A stretch of DNA of 64,000 bases from Duganella aquatilis (GTDB lineage Bacteria; Pseudomonadota; Gammaproteobacteria; Burkholderiales; Burkholderiaceae_D): positions 744,001 to 808,000 of the forward strand of contig NZ_WKJL01000001.1 of the NCBI RefSeq assembly GCF_009674565.1, read 5' to 3'. Positions 8,454-16,331 of the stretch are shown one piece after another. Within the stretch, counting starts at the first letter, position 1, and every line of letters begins with the position of its first letter. Both the position numbers and the translations under genes were made by a program. Below the pieces are notes generated by a model. It saw nothing but the letters and a program-made list of their open reading frames with translations. It did no database searches and was not told the origin of the DNA.

Positions 8454-10064
8454 TCAGCGCAGCATCAGCAGTCCGGCGCCGGCCTGGTTCGCGCCGTGCG
8501 CCGGATTGGCGGCGGATGGATGGAGCCGGAACACGCTGACCAGGCTCACCATTGCGCTGGCCTGTTCCTGCATGGATTCGGCGGCCGCCGCCGCTTCCTC
8601 GACCAGCGCGGCATTCTGCTGCGTCACCTGATCCATTTGCGTGATCGCTTCATTGACCTGTTCGATGCCGACGGTCTGTTCCCGGCTGGCGTCGGCTATG
8701 CTGCTCATCATCTCCGTCACGCGTGCGATGCTCGCCACGATTTCCTGCATCCTGACGCCGGCCTGGTCGACCAGTTTGCTACCCACGCTGGTTTTTTCGA
8801 CCGCGTCGCCGATCAACTCCTTGATTTCCCTGGCGGCCGCGGCGCAGCGCTGCGCCAGGTTGCGCACCTCGGCGGCCACCACCGCGAAACCGCGCCCCTG
8901 TTCGCCGGCGCGCGCGGCTTCCACAGCGGCATTCAGCGCCAGGATGTTGGTCTGGAACGCGATGCCGTCGATGACGCTGATGATGTCGCTGATCTTCTGC
9001 GCAGAGGCGTTGATGTCGCCCATGGTGACCACCACCTGGTTGACCACCTCGCCGCCCTGCGCGGCCACGCTGGAAGCTTTTTCCGCCAGCCCGTTGGCCT
9101 GGCGCGCGTTGTCGGCGTTGTGCTTGACGGTGCTGGTCAGCTCTTCCATCGACGACGCGGTTTCCTCCAGCGAGCTGGCCTGCTGCTCGGTGCGCGCGGA
9201 CAAGTCCTGGTTGCCGGAGGCGATCTGGCTGGAGGCGGTAGCGATGGTCTCGGCGCCATCGCGCACCTTGCTGACCAGGCCGGCCAGATTGTCATTCATC
9301 TCGCGCAGCGCCAGCAGCAGCTGGCCGGTCTCGTCCTGGCTGTCGATCTCGATATTGCTGGTCAGGTCGCCGGCCGCCACGCTGCGCGCCAGCGTCACCG
9401 CGCGCGTCAGCGGACGCGAGATGATGCGTGCAATCAGGACCGCCAGCAAGGCGCCCAGTACCACGCAGCCCAGCAGCATGCCGATGATCCAGCCCCGTGC
9501 CTGGGAATACAGCAGCGCGCCATCCTGGTAGGCGGCGGTGCCGCCGTCGATGTTGTAGGTGGTGAGTTTTTCCAGGCAGTCGGTCAGCTTCTTGTTAATC
9601 GCCAGCGATTTGCCCTGGATGAAGCCGTTGGCCTCGCCATCCTTTTCCTGCCGCGACAGGGCGATCAGTTGTTCGTGTTCGACCATGTACTGGTCCCACA
9701 GTCCGCCGAATTCCGCCATCGCCGCGCGCTCCATGTCGTTGCTGGCCAGCGCCAGGTACTCCTCGCGCTGCTTGCGCAGCGTGGCCAGCAGCACGTCCAT
9801 CGCCTGTTCCCGGCTGGCGCGTTCGGCATTGTCGATGGCCAGGATATGGCGCAGCTCCTGCAGGCGGAAGATCACCACATTGGTTTTCATTTGCAGCAGG
9901 ATGCGCACGCTGGGCATCCACTCGGCGCCGAGCTTGGTGGTGGTCTGGTTGACCTGCGACAGCCGGCTGATGGAGAACACGCCCAGCAGCACCGTCAGTG
10001 AAATGACTGCGGCAAACGAAATCATCAATTTCGTCGCAATTTTAAAATCGTAAAACCTGTTCAT
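8454..10064 (-). CDS. Methyl-accepting chemotaxis protein
   Basis: Membrane chemoreceptor of 536 aa. An N-terminal transmembrane helix (~residues 11-31) precedes a four-helix-bundle periplasmic sensor (~35-190) rich in helix-forming residues. A second membrane helix (~192-213) leads to a HAMP domain (~215-268) and a long cytoplasmic coiled coil. The signalling tip is clear ([20 protein letters not shown]). The usual R-S-A-A-A-A after the tip reads RCAAAA. No C-terminal NWETF-like CheR/CheB pentapeptide is present. A good Shine-Dalgarno, AGGAGG, sits ~8 nt upstream of the ATG at 10064. It is convergent with the glucokinase gene (6 nt between the stops). The ligand is unknown. Confidence 0.93.
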   Translation of the reverse strand: MNRFYDFKIATKLMISFAAVISLTVLLGVFSISRLSQVNQTTTKLGAEWMPSVRILLQMKTNVVIFRLQELRHILAIDNAERASREQAMDVLLATLRKQREEYLALASNDMERAAMAEFGGLWDQYMVEHEQLIALSRQEKDGEANGFIQGKSLAINKKLTDCLEKLTTYNIDGGTAAYQDGALLYSQARGWIIGMLLGCVVLGALLAVLIARIISRPLTRAVTLARSVAAGDLTSNIEIDSQDETGQLLLALREMNDNLAGLVSKVRDGAETIATASSQIASGNQDLSARTEQQASSLEETASSMEELTSTVKHNADNARQANGLAEKASSVAAQGGEVVNQVVVTMGDINASAQKISDIISVIDGIAFQTNILALNAAVEAARAGEQGRGFAVVAAEVRNLAQRCAAAAREIKELIGDAVEKTSVGSKLVDQAGVRMQEIVASIARVTEMMSSIADASREQTVGIEQVNEAITQMDQVTQQNAALVEEAAAAAESMQEQASAMVSLVSVFRLHPSAANPAHGANQAGAGLLMLR

Positions 10065-10214
10065 GATGAAGCCTCCTGTTTCTTTTGAGAACGAAATAGT
10101 GTGGCAGATGAAACTAATTAAACAATGTCAATATGGCGCTAGCTGTTATGTGGCTGCGGCATGGATGGGCGGTGCGTTGTTACAAATTGATGCTTGTACA
10201 GCGCGCAAATTGAG

Positions 10215-10245
10215 TTAAGATATATCGTATTAAGTTATATCTTAA
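10215..10245. promoter_or_regulatory. Palindromic operator, probably for the PadR regulator
   Basis: TTAAGATATA (10215-10224) and TATATCTTAA (10236-10245) are perfect 10-bp inverted arms around an 11-bp spacer. The downstream arm runs into the Shine-Dalgarno AAGGAG of the padR-like gene, whose ATG is at 10256. The size and AT-rich dyad fit the operators of PadR proteins, so autorepression is likely. The rest of 10065-10255 shows no other clear feature. Confidence 0.65.
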
Positions 10246-10255
10246 GGAGTTTCAC

Positions 10256-10816
10256 ATGTTCCGATTCATGCATCCACTGCGCGCGCCGCACGGTCATCCG
10301 CATCATCACGGCGGTCCTGCCCACCATCACGGCCATGGCGGTCCCGGCGGCCACGGCGGTCCGCGCGGCCGCGGTCCGAAAATGTTCGACGCCGGCGCCA
10401 TGCGCTACGTCGTGCTGCAACTGATCGCCGAAAAGCCGCGCCACGGCTACGAGATCATCAAGGAGCTGGAGCAGCGTTCCGGCGGCGGCTACTCGCCGAG
10501 TCCCGGCGCCATCTATCCGCTGCTGGCCATGCTGCTGGACATGGGCCACGTTTCGGCCTCGGCCGACGGCAACAAGAAGCTGCACACCATCACGCCGGAA
10601 GGCGAGGCCTTCCTGGCCGAGAACCGCCAGTTCGTCGACGCCATCCTGGCCCGCCTGGCCGAGGGCGATGAGCACCGCGAAGGCCTGCGCAGCGCCATGC
10701 ACGAGCTGAAGCACGCCGCCATCGAACAGGCCCGCGCCGGCAACCACAGCCCGGAACGCATCGAGCAGATCCGCGCCATCCTGCGCCAGGCCGTCATCGA
10801 CATCAACGCCCTATGA
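10256..10816 (+). CDS. PadR-family transcriptional regulator with His-rich N-terminus
   Basis: Winged-helix repressor of 186 aa. The PadR domain starts near residue 43 (AMRYVVLQLIAEKPRHGYEI, then GGYSPSPGAIYPLLAMLLDM) and is followed by a C-terminal dimerisation helix. Before it lie ~40 residues rich in His and Gly (HGHPHHHGG, HHHGHGG), which could bind Ni, Zn or Cu. It overlaps the next gene, an MFS exporter, by four bases (ATGA), so the two are one transcript and the regulator probably controls the exporter. A perfect dyad overlaps its ribosome-binding site. The effector, metal or small molecule, is inferred only. Confidence 0.9.
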   Translation: MFRFMHPLRAPHGHPHHHGGPAHHHGHGGPGGHGGPRGRGPKMFDAGAMRYVVLQLIAEKPRHGYEIIKELEQRSGGGYSPSPGAIYPLLAMLLDMGHVSASADGNKKLHTITPEGEAFLAENRQFVDAILARLAEGDEHREGLRSAMHELKHAAIEQARAGNHSPERIEQIRAILRQAVIDINAL

Positions 10817-12060
10817 GCGGCGCGCTTCCCCTGACTCCGGCGCGCGAGCGCCTGGTGCTGTGGCTGCTGGCGCTGACGCAGTTCACCGTCATCATGGACT
10901 TCATGGTGATGATGCCGCTGGCGCCGCAGCTGATGCGCGCCTTCTCGATCGAACCGGCCGCCGTGTCGGGCGCGGTGTCGGCCTACGCCTGGTGCGCCGG
11001 CATTTCCGGCCTGGCCGCCGCCATGTACATCGACCGCTTCGACCGCAAGAAACTGCTGCTGGTGGTGTTCGCGCTGTTCACGCTGTCCAACCTGGCCTGC
11101 GCGGCGGCGCCGAACTTCCACGTGCTGGTGCTGTCGCGCGCCTTTGCCGGCCTGAGCGGCGGCATCCTCGGCGCCATTGTCATGGCCATCATCGGCGACC
11201 TGATTCCGGCCAACCGCCGTGGCGCCGCCACCGGTGTGGTGATGACTTCCTTCAGCATCGCCTCGGTGGCCGGCGTGCCGACCGGCGTGATGCTGGCCGC
11301 CCACTATGGCTGGGCGTCGCCGTTCTACATCCTGGTGCTGTGCTCGTTGCCGATCCTGGTGCTGGCCGCGCGCGTCTTGCCGGCGCTGGACAGCCATCTG
11401 CCGAACCGCGCGCCGCTGTCGGCCACGGTGCCCAACCTGATCGCGCTGTACAAGAAGCCCATGCACCTGAAGGCCTTCCTGCTGTCGGTCATCAACATGA
11501 TGACGGGCATGATGGTGATTCCCTTCATCTCGCCCGTGCTGGTCAGCAATGTCGGCCTGGAGCCGGCGCAGATCACCTATGTCTACCTGGCCGGCGGCAT
11601 CGCCACCTTCTTCACCGCGCGCATGATCGGCAAGTGGTCGGACCGTTACGGCGCGCAGAAGGTGTACCGCATCGTCTCGCTGCTGTTCATCCTGCCGGTG
11701 CTGTTCATCACCCACATGCCGGTGATACCGCTGGTGGGCGTGATGCTGTTCTTCCCGTTCTTCATGGTGCTGGCGTCGGGCCGCAATATCCCGATGCAGG
11801 CGCTGATGACGACGGTGCCGGAGCCGACGCGGCGTGGCGCCTTCCTCAGCGCCAACGCGGCGATCCAGCAGGTGGGCACCGGTGTCGGCGCCTTGCTGGG
11901 CGGGCTGACCTTGCATACGGAAGCGTCCGGCCACATTGCCGGCTACGGCCTGAATGGCTGGATCGCGGCCGGGCTGGCCATTCTGACGGTGCTGTGGGTG
12001 GGGCAGGTACGCGGCGCCGCGTCGGTGGCGGCGCCGGTGGGAGAGGTGAAGGCGGCTTAG
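10813..12060 (+). CDS. MFS drug/proton antiporter-like transporter
   Basis: Twelve-span major facilitator of 415 aa, DHA1-like. The N-terminal helix carries LTQFTVIMDFMVMMPLAPQL, and the A-motif-like loop between helices 2 and 3 reads YIDRFDRKKLLL. A motif-C-like stretch (SIASVAGVPTGVMLAAHYGW) indicates an antiporter or exporter. Its ATG overlaps the padR stop, so expression is coupled to the regulator. Likely cargo is a toxic small molecule or drug, but nothing in the sequence names it. It is convergent with the hypothetical gene ending at 12068. Confidence 0.88.
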   Translation: MSGALPLTPARERLVLWLLALTQFTVIMDFMVMMPLAPQLMRAFSIEPAAVSGAVSAYAWCAGISGLAAAMYIDRFDRKKLLLVVFALFTLSNLACAAAPNFHVLVLSRAFAGLSGGILGAIVMAIIGDLIPANRRGAATGVVMTSFSIASVAGVPTGVMLAAHYGWASPFYILVLCSLPILVLAARVLPALDSHLPNRAPLSATVPNLIALYKKPMHLKAFLLSVINMMTGMMVIPFISPVLVSNVGLEPAQITYVYLAGGIATFFTARMIGKWSDRYGAQKVYRIVSLLFILPVLFITHMPVIPLVGVMLFFPFFMVLASGRNIPMQALMTTVPEPTRRGAFLSANAAIQQVGTGVGALLGGLTLHTEASGHIAGYGLNGWIAAGLAILTVLWVGQVRGAASVAAPVGEVKAA

Positions 12061-12067
12061 CTTCTAC

Positions 12068-12652
12068 TTAGTTGCTGCTGTCGATGCTGGTGCGCTTGGA
12101 CGGATGCTTCTCGCGCCGCCAGCGCGCCAGGCTGATGACCTCGTCGCTGGAGGCGTCTTCCACCAGGATTTCGTCATCGCTGGACGACACCAGGAAGCTT
12201 TCCCAGCGCAGCGCCGACTCGGCGCTGTTTTCCACAAAGCTGAACTGCCAGTAGTTCTTGCCGTTCAGCTTGCGCGGCACCGGATCGTATTCCAGCAGGC
12301 CGCCGTGCGCCTTGCCGTTGGAATTCTTTTCGATCAGGGCCGACCAGGCTTGCAGTTCCGGCAGGCTCATCAGCGCAGCGGCGCCTTGTTCCTTGGTGCG
12401 GATGGCCGGCGGTTCGCCGGGCGGCGGCGGATCCTTGATGTCGGCCGTTTTGTGCGGGACGGCGGCCGGAGCCGGCTTCACCGCGCTGGCGGCGCTGCTG
12501 GCGCTGGCGGGCGGCGCCACCGGCACCTTGACCTGCACCTGCGATTCGGCCGATGGCGCGCTGGCGAACCAGGCGGCCAGACCCAGCGCGACGACCGTCG
12601 TGGCGACGCCGGCGACGACCAGTTTGCGGGAAGACTGCTTGCTTAATTCCAT
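12068..12652 (-). CDS. Uncharacterised single-span membrane protein
   Basis: 194-residue protein I do not recognise. It has a short cytoplasmic N-terminus (MELSKQSSRK), one hydrophobic helix (~residues 10-30) and an Ala/Pro/Ser-rich linker (~31-80). A soluble C-terminal domain of ~110 residues follows, with conserved-looking motifs WQFSFVENSAESALRWESF and LARWRREK. The topology suggests a periplasmic domain tethered to the inner membrane. It is a single gene, convergent with the MFS gene and divergent from dgoK. It is probably real, because codon use is strongly GC3-biased in this frame. Confidence 0.75.
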   Translation of the reverse strand: MELSKQSSRKLVVAGVATTVVALGLAAWFASAPSAESQVQVKVPVAPPASASSAASAVKPAPAAVPHKTADIKDPPPPGEPPAIRTKEQGAAALMSLPELQAWSALIEKNSNGKAHGGLLEYDPVPRKLNGKNYWQFSFVENSAESALRWESFLVSSSDDEILVEDASSDEVISLARWRREKHPSKRTSIDSSN

Positions 12653-12706
12653 GTGGGATTCAGAAGACTGATTTTATAGTCGGCCATACTAAACTAAAGG
12701 CATCTT

Positions 12707-12730
12707 AGGGGCAACTTTTGCCCCTTTTTT
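12707..12730 (+). terminator. Rho-independent terminator upstream of dgoK
   Basis: AGGGGCAA and TTGCCCCT pair around a 3-nt loop (12715-12717) and are followed by six T on the plus strand. It points toward dgoK, and the only upstream plus-strand genes are the padR/MFS pair ending at 12060. It may end that transcript after it runs antisense through the hypothetical gene, or act as a leader element for dgoK. The remaining bases 12653-12867 show no other clear feature. Confidence 0.6.
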
Positions 12731-12867
12731 ACGCGATTTTCGTGGTCTTCCTGGCATGCTTTCATGGCGAGCCTATATTATTTTGGTATTAATCCGTCGA
12801 GATAATTTATTGGCTGTTAACGGCAGTTTTCCGTACCATCGCTGCAGCATCAGTAAAGGATACGCCT

Positions 12868-13761
12868 GTGAACAAGAATATTTTGGGGATCGACTGGGGC
12901 ACCAGCAATCGTCGCGCCTATTTGATCGCCCCGTCCGGCGCCTGCCTGGCCGAACACGAAGACGGCCAGGGCATGCTGGCGGTGGGCAGTCGGGACCAGT
13001 TCGGCGCCTCGCTGGCCGGCGTGCTGGACGCGATGCGGCTGCCGGCCGAGACGCCGGTGATCATGTCCGGCATGGTGGGCAGCGCTTCCGGCTGGCAGGA
13101 AGTCGACTACCTCGACGCCTCGGTGCCGCTGGAACAGCTGCCGCGGCACCTGGCCGCCATCACCGACGCGGCCTGGAGCGGCCGCGCCCACATCGTTCCC
13201 GGCTATGTCTACCGCAACGGCGCTTCGGCCGACGTGATGCGCGGCGAGGAAACCCAGCTGCTGGGCGCCATCGCGCTGGGCCAGCGCAACGGCTGGATCG
13301 TGCTGCCGGGCACCCATAGCAAGTGGGTGCTGCTGCGCGACGGCGTGATCCAGTCCTTTGCCACCTATATGACCGGCGAGCTGTTCGCCATGCTGTCCAA
13401 GGGCGGCACCCTGTCCTCGATGATGAACGGCGACACCAGCGACGCCGCCGGCTTTGCCGCCGGCCTGACGCAGGCGGCGCGCAACGAGCCGCTGTCGAAT
13501 TCGCTGTTCCGCGTGCGCGCCGGCGTGGTGTCGCGTTCGGCGCCGGCGCAGCAGGCGGCAGCCACCGTCAGCGGCCTGCTGATCGGCGCCGAGTTCGCCG
13601 CTGCCGCGCGCGCGGCCGAAGGGCAGGGCATCACCGTCATCGGCTCCCCGGCATTGGCCGCACGCTATGCGCTGGCGGCCGAAAATTTCGGCTTGCACTG
13701 CAAGGTGCTGGACCCACATGCGGTGTACTGCACCGCGATTTCCCAATTCATCAAGGCCTGA
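12868..13761 (+). CDS. dgoK: 2-dehydro-3-deoxygalactonokinase
   Basis: Phosphorylates 2-keto-3-deoxy-galactonate (KDGal) with ATP in the De Ley-Doudoroff galactose pathway. It is 297 aa, the normal size, and begins with the phosphate-binding ILGIDWGTSNRRAYLI at the N-terminus. Other family stretches are VIMSGMVGSASGW and the catalytic-region LPGTHSKWVLL. It is the first gene of a three-gene operon: dgoA starts 2 nt after its stop and a lactonase follows. A weak GA-rich Shine-Dalgarno (AAAGGA) precedes the start. The cognate dehydratase dgoD lies 16 kb away on the other strand. Confidence 0.93.
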   Translation: MNKNILGIDWGTSNRRAYLIAPSGACLAEHEDGQGMLAVGSRDQFGASLAGVLDAMRLPAETPVIMSGMVGSASGWQEVDYLDASVPLEQLPRHLAAITDAAWSGRAHIVPGYVYRNGASADVMRGEETQLLGAIALGQRNGWIVLPGTHSKWVLLRDGVIQSFATYMTGELFAMLSKGGTLSSMMNGDTSDAAGFAAGLTQAARNEPLSNSLFRVRAGVVSRSAPAQQAAATVSGLLIGAEFAAAARAAEGQGITVIGSPALAARYALAAENFGLHCKVLDPHAVYCTAISQFIKA

Positions 13762-13763
13762 TC

Positions 13764-14387
13764 ATGACTACGCTTTCCCATCCCACCACGCCGCTGGTCG
13801 CCATCCTGCGCGGCCTGCATCCCGCCGAAGCGGTCGATGTCGCCAAGGTGCTGCACGCCGCCGGCTTCCGGGCGCTGGAAGTGCCGCTGAACCGTCCGGG
13901 CGCGATCGAGGCGATCGCCTCCATCGTCAAGCTGGACCTGGCGGACACGCTGGTCGGCGGCGGCACCATGCTCAACGTCGAGCACGTGGAAGCGGTGCAT
14001 GCGGCCGGCGGGCGCCTGCTGGTGTCGCCGAACTGCGTGCCGGCCGTGATCCGCCGCGCCGCCGACCTCGGCATGTACTGCGCGCCGGGCGTGGCCACGC
14101 CAACCGAAGCGTTTGCCGCGCTGGACGCCGGCGCCCATGCGCTGAAGATCTTCCCGGCCGAATCGGTCGGCCACGGCGGCATCAAGGCGCTGAAGAGCGT
14201 GCTGCCGGCCGGTACGCCGGTATGGCCGGTGGGCGGCGTGTCGCCGGAAACGATGGCGGACTGGGTCAAGGCCGGCGCCACCGGTTTCGGCATCGGCGGC
14301 GCGCTGTACACGCCGGGCGTCACGCTGGAACAGTTGGCCGAACGAGCGGCCAGCTTCGTCAACACCTGGCGCGCTTTGGCCGTATGA
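13764..14387 (+). CDS. dgoA: 2-dehydro-3-deoxy-6-phosphogalactonate aldolase
   Basis: Class I aldolase that splits KDPGal into pyruvate and glyceraldehyde-3-phosphate. It is 207 aa, matching the KDPG/KDPGal aldolase family. Family motifs are VAILRGLHPAEA at the N-terminus, the catalytic Glu region in FRALEVPLNRP, GGGTMLN, and the Schiff-base Lys in AHALKIFPAE. The start is the ATG two bases after the dgoK stop; a longer open frame upstream overlaps dgoK and is not coding. DgoA rather than Eda is inferred from the operon with dgoK. Confidence 0.93.
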   Translation: MTTLSHPTTPLVAILRGLHPAEAVDVAKVLHAAGFRALEVPLNRPGAIEAIASIVKLDLADTLVGGGTMLNVEHVEAVHAAGGRLLVSPNCVPAVIRRAADLGMYCAPGVATPTEAFAALDAGAHALKIFPAESVGHGGIKALKSVLPAGTPVWPVGGVSPETMADWVKAGATGFGIGGALYTPGVTLEQLAERAASFVNTWRALAV

Positions 14388-14420
14388 TGGCGGCTGTCTA
14401 AACATTACGGAATCGAACTG

Positions 14421-15302
14421 ATGAGCAAGCATGACGTGCAATGCCTGTGGGACGTGGGCGCGCAACTGGGCGAAGGCCCGCTGTGGGTGGCCGAACAGAA
14501 CCGCCTGTACTTTGTCGACCTGAAGAACCAGACCTTGCATGCGGTGGATGCCGGCGGCGGCGAGCGCCGCAGCTGGGCCATGCCGGACTACATCTGCTGG
14601 CTGATCGCGCGCCGCGACGGCGACGGTTTCATGGCCGGCCTGCGCGACGGTATCGCCCGCGTCTGGCTGGAGCCGGAACTGCGCATCGAATATCTGCACC
14701 GTCCATTCCCGGCCGACAGCGGCCTGCGCATGAACGACGCCAAGGTCGACAGCGCCGGCCGCATCTGGGCCGGTTCGATGCACAACACCGATTACGCCCA
14801 AGCCATCGGCACCTTGTTCCGCCTGGATACCGACCACCAGCTGCACGCGCTGGAGAACGACTACCACATCTGCAACGGCCCGACCTTCAGTCTTGACGGC
14901 GGCACCATGTACCATACCGACAGCTACGAAGGCCGCACCTACGCCTACCCGCTGGCGGCCGACGGCACGCTGGGCGAACCGCGCGTATGGCGCCAGTTCG
15001 GCGACGGCGAAGGTTCGCCGGACGGCATGACGGTCGACAGCGAAGGCTGCGTGTGGATCGCGCAATGGGGCGGCGGCCGCGTCTGCCGTTACTCGGCCGA
15101 GGGCGAGCTGCTGGAGACCATTCCTGTACCGGTGCGCAATCCAGCCTCCTGCACTTTCGGCGGCGACGATCTGAAAACGCTGTTCATCACCACCGCCAGC
15201 GAGGACAACACGCCCGAGCAACTGGCGGCCCATCCGCTGACCGGCGCCGTGTTCGCCGTGCGCGTCAACGTGCCCGGTGTCGCGGCCGCCCGTTTCGGCT
15301 GA
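14421..15302 (+). CDS. SMP-30/gluconolactonase-family lactonase
   Basis: Six-bladed propeller enzyme of 293 aa that would open a sugar-1,5/1,4-lactone, here most likely galactonolactone. The divalent-metal ligands of the family are visible: Glu18 in LGEGPLW, Asn152 in ICNGPTFS and Asp201 in SPDGMTVD. Asn105 in LRMNDAKVD is the usual substrate-side residue. It lies 33 nt downstream of dgoA, so it belongs to the operon and supplies galactonate to the pathway. The exact lactone (galactono-, arabinono- or glucono-) is inferred from context. Confidence 0.87.
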   Translation: MSKHDVQCLWDVGAQLGEGPLWVAEQNRLYFVDLKNQTLHAVDAGGGERRSWAMPDYICWLIARRDGDGFMAGLRDGIARVWLEPELRIEYLHRPFPADSGLRMNDAKVDSAGRIWAGSMHNTDYAQAIGTLFRLDTDHQLHALENDYHICNGPTFSLDGGTMYHTDSYEGRTYAYPLAADGTLGEPRVWRQFGDGEGSPDGMTVDSEGCVWIAQWGGGRVCRYSAEGELLETIPVPVRNPASCTFGGDDLKTLFITTASEDNTPEQLAAHPLTGAVFAVRVNVPGVAAARFG

Positions 15303-15360
15303 TCTTGCGTGGCGAAGCTTGGTAAAATGCAGGCCTTCGTCCCAGCCTTAAGTCATTCCC

Positions 15361-15783
15361 ATGCAAAACCACGCCGTTAAATATCTGCACCTTACTCCCG
15401 ACAGCGAGCTGCCCGCGCTGGAAGGGCTGCGCCAGTTCAAGGCGATCATTGCCGTGGAGGCGGATGTGCACGAAAGCATGATGTGGGACGTCAGCCGCTG
15501 GCTGGTCGAATCCGGCTGTCTGTATGCGCTGTCGTGGGGCAAGGAGAGTGTGGCGTGGCAGGAAGCGATCGACGATGCCTTCCTGGAAGCCACCGACTAC
15601 GAGGACATGCCCGAGCAGCGCGCGCTGATCTCGACCTCGCACGAGGATGACGACCTGGAGGAAGTGTTCTGGTTCGCCAAGCACCGCGCCGCGCATCCGG
15701 CCGACCTGCACGAAACGCTGATCATCCACATCGCCGACGCGCCGCGCCGCGAAGAACTCGAAGCCCAGTACCACGACGCCTGA
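15361..15783 (+). CDS. Small protein of unknown function (DUF7684-like)
   Basis: 140-residue acidic soluble protein with no signal peptide or membrane span. It resembles a family of small bacterial proteins I know only as uncharacterised, possibly DUF7684. Notable stretches are SRWLVESGCLYALSWGKES and EEVFWFAKHRAAHP. The start ATG at 15361 is supported by good coding bias from that point. It lies 58 nt after the lactonase gene but probably has its own promoter. Remains of another gene begin right after its stop codon in the same frame. Confidence 0.65.
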   Translation: MQNHAVKYLHLTPDSELPALEGLRQFKAIIAVEADVHESMMWDVSRWLVESGCLYALSWGKESVAWQEAIDDAFLEATDYEDMPEQRALISTSHEDDDLEEVFWFAKHRAAHPADLHETLIIHIADAPRREELEAQYHDA

Positions 15784-16331
15784 GTTGACCTGTCCTACGA
15801 GATCTGCCAACACTATTACGCCCAGCGCCACTACGCCTGGTGCGCCCCATTCTTTGACGCCGACTCCGTGCTCAGCGTCCCAAACTCCATACCGCCAAGC
15901 TCGAATCCCAGGGCCATTTATTGGCGCCTCAAAAGGGATGCCGACTCTGGTGATCTTCACTCCGCAAAAATAAGGGAAGTCCGGCGTTCGCTATCGAAGC
16001 GATGTTTTACGTCGGGCGCGCATTTGAGCATGCGGCCTGGCCGAAGGCGATCCGGCCGGACATCTTTGTCGATCATCCAGATTGCCTGCCAGGCCCGGAA
16101 AGCCGGGCGTTGACGCTGGCGATCTTGGCAAGCATCGAAGCGGAGCAGCAAAAGGAAATCGATCAGCTGGATGAACAAGCGATCAGGTTCTATTCCCGCG
16201 CGATGAGCGAAGCAGCCGCCATACTCGACGAACGCGACCCTGAATTCTATCCGGACAACGGCGAGGAATTACTGCGCCAGATGCGTGCCGAGTGGGCAGC
16301 AGGCGCCAGTCAGCCCGAAAGCGCTTTCTGA
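15784..16331 (+). pseudogene. Broken gene of unknown function (5' loss plus frameshift)
   Basis: Two consecutive frames look like parts of one protein. Frame one (15784 to ~15966) reads LSYEICQHYYAQRHYAWCAPF and on to IYWRLKRDADSGDLHSA, with no plausible start codon. Frame two (from ~15966) reads NKGSPAFAIEAMFYVGRAFEHA and ends at 16331. The switch coincides with the five-A run at 15966-15970, so a one-base indel would join them. An internal ATG at 16002 could give a 109-aa product from the second part alone. Either the gene is decaying or the run is a sequencing error. The function is unknown; the C-terminal half is helical and acidic. Confidence 0.55.
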
